DNA of 19,585 nucleotides from Burkholderiales bacterium (GTDB lineage: Bacteria; Pseudomonadota; Gammaproteobacteria; Burkholderiales; SG8-39), in NCBI GenBank assembly GCA_919902965.1, contig CAKKSJ010000344.1:1-19585 (forward strand). Direction: 5' to 3'. Position 1 is the first letter of the stretch; every line of letters starts with the position of its first letter. Made by a program: the position numbers and the translations under genes. This document shows, piece after piece, positions 13,791 through 19,585 of this stretch. The notes below the pieces were generated by a model that did no database searches, was not told the origin of the DNA, and was given only the letters and a program-made list of their open reading frames with translations.

Positions 13791-16700
13791 ATGGCCCAAT
13801 TCTTCATCGACCGCCCGGTTTTTGCCTGGGTCATCGCGCTGTTCATCCTGGTGATGGGCAGCGTGGCCATCACCCAGCTGCCGGTCTCGCAATACCCGTC
13901 GGTGGCGCCGCCCTCCATCGTGGTCACCGCCGTGTACCCGGGTGCCTCGGCGCAAACGCTGGAAGACAGCGTGATCAGCGTGATCGAGCGCGAGATGAAC
14001 GGCTCGCCCGGACTGATGTACATGGAATCGGTGAGCCAGGCCAACGGCGCGGGCAGCATCACGCTTTACTTCGAACCCGGCACCAGCCCCGACTTGGCGC
14101 AGGTGGACGTGCAAAACCGCCTGGCCCGCGCAACACCGCGACTGCCCTCGGTGGTCGCGCAGCAAGGCGTGCGCGTGGAAAAATCGCGCTCGAACTTTCT
14201 GCTGGTCGCCGTCCTCTCGTCCGACAATCCGCGCTACGACCCGGTCGCGCTGGGCGACTACGCCTCGCGCAACGTGCTGCCGGAAATCCAGCGCATTGCC
14301 GGCGTCGGGCAGGCGCAGCTGTTCGGCACCGAGCGCGCGATGCGGGTGTGGATAGACCCGGCCAGGCTGCAGGGCTACAACCTGTCTTCGGCCGACGTGG
14401 TAGCGGCGATCCGCACGCAGAACGCGCAGGTCTCCTCGGGCACAATCGGCGAACTGCCCAACGTCGCCGGCCAGGGCATATCCGCCACGGTGGTGGTGAA
14501 GGGCCAGCTGACTACAGCCGAAGAGTTCGGCAACGCGGTGCTGCGCGCCAACACCGACGGTTCCAGCGTGCGGCTGCGCGACGTTGCGCGCATCGAACTG
14601 GGCGCCCAGAGTTATGCCACCTCGGCGCGCCTGAACGGCAAGCCGTCCACCGCCATAGGCGTGCAGCTCACGCCCACCGGCAACGCACTGGCCACTGCGG
14701 CCGCCATCTACAAGCGCATGGACGAATTGGCCAAGCTGTTCCCGCAGGGCGTGAAGTTCGAAATTCCCTACGACAGCTCGCGCTTCGTCAAGATCTCCAT
14801 TACCGGAGTGGCCGTGACCCTGTTCGAGGCCGTGGGACTGGTGTTCCTGGTGATGTTCCTGTTCCTGCAGAGCTTCCGCTACACCATCATCCCGACCATC
14901 GTGGTGCCGGTCGCCCTGCTCGGCACCTTCGCCGTGCTGCTGGCGCTGGGATTCTCGATCAACGTGCTGACCATGTTCGGCATGGTGCTGGTGATCGGCA
15001 TCGTGGTGGACGACGCCATCGTCGTGGTCGAGAACGTAGAGCGCATCATGAGCGAGGAGGGCCTGCCGCCGCTGCAGGCGACGCGCAAGGCGATGGGGCA
15101 AATCTCGGGCGCCATCATCGGCATAACGGTGGCGCTGATTTCGGTGTTCGTGCCGCTCGCTTTCTTCTCCGGCTCGATCGGCAACATCTACCGGCAATTC
15201 TCAGTCGTGATGGTAGCGTCCATCAGTTTCTCCGCCTTCATGGCGCTGTCGCTCACGCCCGCCCTGTGCGCCACACTGCTCAAACCGGTGGAGGCCGGCC
15301 ACCATCACGCCAAGCGCGGCTTCTTCGGCTGGTTCAACCGCGGCTTCACGCGCACCGCCAAGGGCTACGAAGGCTGGGTGGCGCGCCTGCTCAAACGCGC
15401 CGGGCGCTTGCTGATCATCTATCTGGCGATTATCGCGGGCGTCGGATTTCTCTACCTGAGATTGCCCACCTCGTTCCTGCCGGGCGAAGACCAGGGCTAC
15501 ATCGTGGTCAACGTCCAGCTGCCGCCGGGCGCGACGCAGGAGCGCACGCTCGCGGTAATGAAGCAGGTCGAAGGCTACATCCTCAAGCAGCCCGAAGTGA
15601 AGCGCATGGTCAGCGTCCTCGGCTTCAGTTTTTCCGGTCAGGGGCAGAACGCGGCGCTGGCGTTTGTCACGCTGAAAGACTGGTCGGAACGCAATGGCCC
15701 GGCCCATACGGCCGACGCCATCGCCGGCCGCGCCTTCGGGGCGCTGATGGGCATACGCGACGCGTTCATATTTCCGCTCAGTCCGCCGCCTATCCCCGAA
15801 CTGGGCACCGCGTCCGGCTTCAGCTTCCGCCTGCAGGATCGCGGCGGCAATGGGCACGAGGCGCTGGTCGCCGCGCGCAACCAGATGCTGGGCATGGCAG
15901 CGCAGAGCAAAGTGCTGACTCAGGTGCGGCCGGACGGGCTGGAAGATGCGCCGCAGCTGGAACTGAACATAGACCGCGACCGCGCCAGCGCGCTGGGCGT
16001 GAGTTTCGACGCCATCAATGCGACCATCTCCACGGCGCTCGGTTCGGCTTACGTCAACGACTTCCCCAATCAAGGGCGCGTGCAACGCGTACTGGTGCAG
16101 GCCGATGCGCCGGCGCGCATGCAGCCCGAGGACCTGCTGCGCCTGAGTGCGACCAACAACCAGGGCAAGGTGGTGCCGCTGTCGGCGTTCGCGACGACTT
16201 CCTGGGTGACCGGCGCCATGCAGACCATACGTTATAACGGCTATCCGGCGATGCGCATCAGCGGCGACGCCGCGCGCGGTTACAGCACTGGCGCCGCGCT
16301 CAGCGAAATGGAGCAACTCGCGGCCAGGCTGCCGCCCGGCTTCGGCTACGAATGGACCGGCCAGTCGCGCGAAGAAAAGCTCGCCGGCGCGCAGGCATTC
16401 ATACTCTACGGTTTCGCGATTCTTGCCGTGTTCCTGTGCCTGGCCGCGCTCTACGAGAGCTGGTCGATCCCGCTGTCCGTGCTGCTGGTGGTGCCGCTGG
16501 GCGTGCTGGGCGTGCTGCTGGGTGTGAGCCTGCGCGGCTACTCCAACGACGTGTACTTCCAGGTGGCGCTGATCACCATCATCGGCCTGTCCGCGAAGAA
16601 CGCGATCCTGATTATCGAGTTCGCCAAGGATCTGCAGGCGCAGGGCAAGACCGCGGTGGAAGCGGCGCTGGCCGCCGCCCACTTGCGCTTCCGGCCGATC

Positions 16701-16991
16701 CTGATGACCTCGCTCGCGTTCATTTTCGGGGTGCTGCCCATGGCGATCAGCAGCGGCGCGGGCTCCTCCAGCCAGCGCGTCCTCGGCACAGGCGTCATCG
16801 GCGGCATGCTCACTGCGGTGTCGCTCGCGGTGTTCTTCGTGCCGCTGTTCTTTGTCGTCGTGCGCCGCTTTTTCAAGGGCAGCGAGCGCCAGCGCCGCAA
16901 GTATGCGCATGAAATCGATGCTGCACCGGCCGCCGGGCCGGCAGATGCAGTCGGACCGGCAGATGCCGCGGGCGACGGAGGAAGGCAATGA
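13791..16991 (+). CDS. RND efflux transporter, HAE1 type (AcrB/MexB family)
   Basis: An inner-membrane proton-driven transporter of 1066 residues that exports hydrophobic or amphiphilic compounds through the adaptor and channel encoded beside it. The start MAQFFIDRPVFAWVIALFIL is typical. The proton-relay residues are in place: D407 and D408 in GIVVDDAIVVVENVER (the same numbers as in AcrB), K936 in GLSAKNAILIIEFAK, and R966/R968 with T973 in RFRPILMTSLAF. Twelve membrane segments and two large periplasmic loops are expected. The final 30 residues are a low-complexity tail rich in Ala, Pro, Gly and Asp, encoded partly by a short direct repeat near 16939-16969. The stop overlaps the next gene's start, so translation is coupled. 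No frameshift or missing catalytic residue was seen. Confidence 0.96.
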   Translation: MAQFFIDRPVFAWVIALFILVMGSVAITQLPVSQYPSVAPPSIVVTAVYPGASAQTLEDSVISVIEREMNGSPGLMYMESVSQANGAGSITLYFEPGTSPDLAQVDVQNRLARATPRLPSVVAQQGVRVEKSRSNFLLVAVLSSDNPRYDPVALGDYASRNVLPEIQRIAGVGQAQLFGTERAMRVWIDPARLQGYNLSSADVVAAIRTQNAQVSSGTIGELPNVAGQGISATVVVKGQLTTAEEFGNAVLRANTDGSSVRLRDVARIELGAQSYATSARLNGKPSTAIGVQLTPTGNALATAAAIYKRMDELAKLFPQGVKFEIPYDSSRFVKISITGVAVTLFEAVGLVFLVMFLFLQSFRYTIIPTIVVPVALLGTFAVLLALGFSINVLTMFGMVLVIGIVVDDAIVVVENVERIMSEEGLPPLQATRKAMGQISGAIIGITVALISVFVPLAFFSGSIGNIYRQFSVVMVASISFSAFMALSLTPALCATLLKPVEAGHHHAKRGFFGWFNRGFTRTAKGYEGWVARLLKRAGRLLIIYLAIIAGVGFLYLRLPTSFLPGEDQGYIVVNVQLPPGATQERTLAVMKQVEGYILKQPEVKRMVSVLGFSFSGQGQNAALAFVTLKDWSERNGPAHTADAIAGRAFGALMGIRDAFIFPLSPPPIPELGTASGFSFRLQDRGGNGHEALVAARNQMLGMAAQSKVLTQVRPDGLEDAPQLELNIDRDRASALGVSFDAINATISTALGSAYVNDFPNQGRVQRVLVQADAPARMQPEDLLRLSATNNQGKVVPLSAFATTSWVTGAMQTIRYNGYPAMRISGDAARGYSTGAALSEMEQLAARLPPGFGYEWTGQSREEKLAGAQAFILYGFAILAVFLCLAALYESWSIPLSVLLVVPLGVLGVLLGVSLRGYSNDVYFQVALITIIGLSAKNAILIIEFAKDLQAQGKTAVEAALAAAHLRFRPILMTSLAFIFGVLPMAISSGAGSSSQRVLGTGVIGGMLTAVSLAVFFVPLFFVVVRRFFKGSERQRRKYAHEIDAAPAAGPADAVGPADAAGDGGRQ

Positions 16992-18388
16992 TGGCCTGCC
17001 TGCGTTTGCGCAGCGCCGCAATAGCCATTGCGCTCCAGCTTTTCCTCGGTGGCTGCGCAAGTATGATTCCGGCGTACCAGCGCCCGGCGGCGCCGGTTGC
17101 GGCGGCCTACCCGGGCGTGCCGGCGGCGCAGGATTCGAGCGCTGCGGCGAGCGATATCGAATGGCAGGATTTTTTCAGCGACGCGCGCCTGCAGCGATTG
17201 ATCGGTGCGGCGCTGCACAACAACCGCGACCTGCGCGTGGCCATGCTCAACATCGAACAGGCGCGCGCGCAGTTGCAGTTGCGGCGCGCAGATGAATTGC
17301 CCACGGTCGGTATCGGTGCCAGCGGTTCTCGCCAGCCCAGCGGCAGCGGCAGCATCGCCAGCGTCTACAGCGCCGGCCTGGCAGTCACCGCCTATGAGCT
17401 TGACTTCTTCGGCCGGGTGCGCAGCCTGAGCGCGGCTGCTCTGGCGCAGTATCTGGCCACGGAAGAGGCGCGAAAGAACGTGCAGATCGCGCTGGTTTCC
17501 GCGGTGGCCAATACCTATCTGAATCTGCTCGCCGACGACGCATTGCTCGCGCTGACGCGGCGCACGCTGGTCACCCGCGAGGATTCACTCAAACTCACCA
17601 AGCTCAAGTTCGAGGTCGGTGCGGCTTCGGAACTGGACTACCGGCAGGCCGAATCGCTGCGCGAAGGCGCCCGCGCCACACTCGCCCAGCTGATGCGCCA
17701 GCGCGCCCTGGACGAAAACGCGCTGGTGCTGCTGCTCGGCCAGGCGCTGCCGGCCGATCTGCCGCAAGGCGCGGAAATCGGCGATCAAATGCTGATCGGG
17801 GAACTGCCTGCCGGTATGCCCTCCGAAGTGCTGGCGCGCCGGCCCGATGTGCGTCAGGCCGAGCAGCAGTTGATTGCGGCCAACGCCAATATCGGCGCGG
17901 CCCGCGCCGCGTTCTTTCCGAAGATCAGCTTGACCGGCAGCGCGGGAACCGCCAGCAGCCAGCTGTCGGGTCTGTTCAGGAGCGGTTCCGCTGCCTGGTC
18001 GTTTATGCCGCAACTGCTACTGCCGATCTTCGATTCAGGGCGCAATCAGGCCACGCTCGATGTGGCCAATGTCAACCGCGATATCGCACTGGCGCAATAC
18101 GAAAAGGCGATCCAGGCGGCGTTTCGCGAAGTCGCCGATGCACTCGCCGGGCGTGCCACGCTGGGCGAACAGCTGCGCGCGCAGGAAGCGCAGGCGCATG
18201 CCGAAGCCCAGCGCTACAAGCTGGCGGATCTGCGTTATCGCAACGGCGCGGCCAGTTACCTCGACGTACTGGACGCGCAGCGCGCGCTGTTCGCCGCGCA
18301 ACAGGCGCTGGTGCAGGTGCAGGCCCAGCAGGTGCAGAATAAAGTCAGCTTGTACAAAGTGCTGGGCGGGGGCTGGAAAACACCTTGA
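16988..18388 (+). CDS. RND efflux outer-membrane lipoprotein channel (OprM/NodT family)
   Basis: The 466-residue outer-membrane component completes the tripartite pump. A lipoprotein signal ends with FLGGC (C23). The next residues give the family opening SMIPAYQRPAAPV and IEWQDFFSDARLQRLIGAAL. Two tandem OEP repeats follow: the first includes NNRDLRVAMLNIEQARAQ and VTAYELDFFGRV, the second GMPSEVLARRPDVRQAEQQL and ANANIGAARAAFFPKISL, then YRNGAASYLDVLDAQRALF. The ATG at 16988 overlaps the transporter stop as ATGATG, with GGAGGAAGG just upstream; the second ATG at 16991 would serve equally. Length is usual. It is the last gene of the operon; a perfect inverted repeat follows 33 bases later but lacks a T-run. 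Confidence 0.95.
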   Translation: MMACLRLRSAAIAIALQLFLGGCASMIPAYQRPAAPVAAAYPGVPAAQDSSAAASDIEWQDFFSDARLQRLIGAALHNNRDLRVAMLNIEQARAQLQLRRADELPTVGIGASGSRQPSGSGSIASVYSAGLAVTAYELDFFGRVRSLSAAALAQYLATEEARKNVQIALVSAVANTYLNLLADDALLALTRRTLVTREDSLKLTKLKFEVGAASELDYRQAESLREGARATLAQLMRQRALDENALVLLLGQALPADLPQGAEIGDQMLIGELPAGMPSEVLARRPDVRQAEQQLIAANANIGAARAAFFPKISLTGSAGTASSQLSGLFRSGSAAWSFMPQLLLPIFDSGRNQATLDVANVNRDIALAQYEKAIQAAFREVADALAGRATLGEQLRAQEAQAHAEAQRYKLADLRYRNGAASYLDVLDAQRALFAAQQALVQVQAQQVQNKVSLYKVLGGGWKTP

Positions 18389-18421
18389 GCAAACGCCTTG
18401 TTCCTGATGCGCGTGTACCCA

Positions 18422-18451
18422 TGTACCCGCGCGAGCTCCCGCGGGTACAAT
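18422..18451 (+). promoter_or_regulatory. Perfect inverted repeat with an embedded promoter for the response-regulator gene
   Basis: TGTACCCGCG (18422-18431) and its exact complement (18440-18449) are separated by 8 bases, and an extra TGTACCC copy precedes it at 18414. The right arm runs into TACAAT (18446-18451), a five-of-six -10; the left arm provides a weak TGTACC -35 at 18 bases. Transcription would begin near 18458, 29 bases before the response-regulator ATG. It may be an operator for that gene, or a terminator remnant for the efflux operon. Confidence 0.5.
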
Positions 18452-18486
18452 GACCGCGTAAGACGATTGCAGGGCACGGAGCAGAC

Positions 18487-18927
18487 ATGACGGCTGACAC
18501 CGCAGGAATCCCCGCTGTTGCCGCACAACGGCCGGTCCGGCCTGCGGCGGCGAGCGTGCTCGTCATCGAGGACGATTTTGCGTTTCGCGACCTGCTCGGT
18601 ATGCATCTTGCCTCGGCCGGGTACAAGGTTCTCATTGCGGAAGACGCGGCGGTAGGCGGCAGGATGCTGCTCTCTTCCAAACCCGATTTGCTGGTGCTGG
18701 ACATCCTGCTGCCTTTCCTGGGCGGACTGGAACTGCTGCAGGCGCTGCGCCTGGATCCGAATGTGGGGCAAACCCCTGTAGTCTGCGTGACGTCGATGCG
18801 CGACGATGCAACTTACATCAAAGCGATGCAACTCGGCGCGGCAGCCGTACTCACCAAACCGGTGCGCGCGGACGAACTGCTCGCGACCGTGGCGAAGGCA
18901 TTGAAATCATCCTCAAATCAGGAGTAG
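18487..18927 (+). CDS. Single-domain response regulator (CheY-like receiver)
   Basis: A 146-residue receiver domain without output domain. After a 22-residue Ala/Pro-rich lead, VLVIEDDFAFRDLL gives the acidic pocket (E28, D29, D30). D72 in LLVLDILLP is the phosphorylation site, T102 in VVCVTSMRDD the switch threonine, and K124 in AVLTKPVRADELL the conserved lysine. All catalytic residues are therefore present and it should be phosphorylatable. Such stand-alone receivers act through protein contacts or in phosphorelays. No histidine kinase gene is in the window. The next gene starts 4 bases after the stop, so the two are almost certainly cotranscribed and may work together. The ATG at 18487 follows a GGAG site. 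Confidence 0.92.
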   Translation: MTADTAGIPAVAAQRPVRPAAASVLVIEDDFAFRDLLGMHLASAGYKVLIAEDAAVGGRMLLSSKPDLLVLDILLPFLGGLELLQALRLDPNVGQTPVVCVTSMRDDATYIKAMQLGAAAVLTKPVRADELLATVAKALKSSSNQE

Positions 18928-18931
18928 ACCC

Positions 18932-19519
18932 GTGACCACCCCGCAAATGGTTGACCCGCACGCTGTCGTGATGACCGGGGAGAATTCATTTATCCGCTTG
19001 TCCGACGACGGTGGCAAGACCATCGCAGACCGCGTCAGTCATTGGCGCGTATTATGGTCGCCCGCCGGACAGGGGCATGCGCTGTTCATAGAGAGCACGC
19101 TCACCGGCAAGGGGCCGCGCGTGTACACCGACAACGCGGCGCTTGCGCGCTTCCTTCAGCGCAGCATCGAAGTCCTGCTCTACAAGGACTTTGCCTCCGA
19201 GTCCCTGCCGCTGATCGACGCTGAATTCCAGCGCACCGGCAATTCGCTCAGCACGGTCGAAGAGCGCGTCGTTTCCGACGAGGACGAGATCATTCTGAGT
19301 TACTGGGATCTGCTGGCGCAGTTCGTGCTCACCATGCCGCCGGGCGCGATGGACCGTCCGATCGGCGTCTACAGCACCTTTCTCCCGGCGCGCAGCGCGC
19401 AACTTTCGGTAAACAGCGAAGCGGCCACGGCGAAGGTATTTCTGCAGGATCGTTTCGGCAAACCGAGCTCGAGCTGTTGCCTGGCGTGGTCGGAGACCTG
19501 GACGCGCCCGGTGGTTTGA
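18932..19519 (+). CDS. Unrecognised 195-residue protein cotranscribed with the response regulator
   Basis: I do not recognise this family. The start is GTG at 18932 with AGGAG seven bases upstream; an ATG at 18947 has no such site. The protein is soluble-looking: no signal peptide or membrane segment is visible. The first part (VSHWRVLWSPAGQGHALFIE) alternates beta-like hydrophobics; the middle is acidic (STVEERVVSDEDEIILSYWD); the C terminus has an adjacent cysteine pair in SSSCCLAWSETW. It begins 4 bases after the response regulator, so it could be its partner or target. The pattern of short beta segments could suit a small ligand-binding fold, but that is speculation. Codon use looks like the neighbours, so there is no sign of recent transfer. 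Confidence 0.8.
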   Translation: MTTPQMVDPHAVVMTGENSFIRLSDDGGKTIADRVSHWRVLWSPAGQGHALFIESTLTGKGPRVYTDNAALARFLQRSIEVLLYKDFASESLPLIDAEFQRTGNSLSTVEERVVSDEDEIILSYWDLLAQFVLTMPPGAMDRPIGVYSTFLPARSAQLSVNSEAATAKVFLQDRFGKPSSSCCLAWSETWTRPVV

Positions 19520-19585
19520 ACTTCGTCGGCGACGCTGCTGCCTGCGCCCGCAGCTATGCGCGCCCGCGACCGTGAGGATACGCGC

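Noticed and set aside
13577..16237. Open frame of 886 codons on the plus strand in another frame
   Set aside because: It overlaps the RND transporter in a shifted frame. The translation is Arg/Gly/His-rich, typical of frame-shifted GC-rich coding DNA.
15201..17060. Open frame of 619 codons on the minus strand
   Set aside because: It is antisense to the RND transporter and has no family features.
19520..19585. Possible start of another gene at the right edge
   Set aside because: No convincing start codon with ribosome site or recognisable peptide is visible in 66 bases.

Overview
The window is GC-rich, densely coding DNA with the gene content of a free-living Gram-negative heterotroph, most likely a betaproteobacterium or a close relative. 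The assignment is an inference from tricarballylate-type TcuA/TcuB proteins, a Liv-type ABC transporter, an IclR regulator and an HAE1-type RND tripartite pump. I saw no rRNA, tRNA, CRISPR array, insertion sequence or phage gene.

Positions 1-9239 hold a catabolic cluster, all on the minus strand. In transcription order it contains: a TIM-barrel sugar-phosphate-isomerase-like protein; a TcuA-like FAD dehydrogenase; a TcuB-like membrane Fe-S protein; a second FAD-binding dehydrogenase of the fumarate-reductase type; a substrate-binding protein with a twin-arginine-like signal; LivH; and a LivM-LivG permease/ATPase fusion that leaves the window at position 1. A divergent IclR gene (9240-10091, plus strand) is the likely regulator. 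A CGTCAA-N6-TTGACG palindrome at 9058-9075 supplies the -35 hexamer for the leftward promoter and a candidate -35 for the rightward one. Three gaps carry RNA-structure or promoter signals: 7997-8114, 3742-3891 and 2375-2469. My reading is that the cluster imports an unidentified carboxylic-acid-like compound by ABC transport and oxidises it with flavoproteins whose electrons pass through TcuB to the membrane.

Positions 10228-12379 hold a small cold-shock protein (minus strand) and a divergent, stand-alone UxaA/GarD-family sugar-acid dehydratase (plus strand). The 397-bp gap between them contains inverted and direct repeats.

Positions 12504-18388 hold a compact plus-strand operon for a complete RND efflux pump: lipoprotein adaptor, AcrB-type transporter with the proton-relay residues in place, and outer-membrane lipoprotein channel.

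Positions 18487-19519 hold a two-gene unit: a single-domain response regulator and, 4 bases later, a 195-residue protein I do not recognise. Its likely promoter is embedded in a perfect 10-bp inverted repeat. The last 66 bases show no supported feature.
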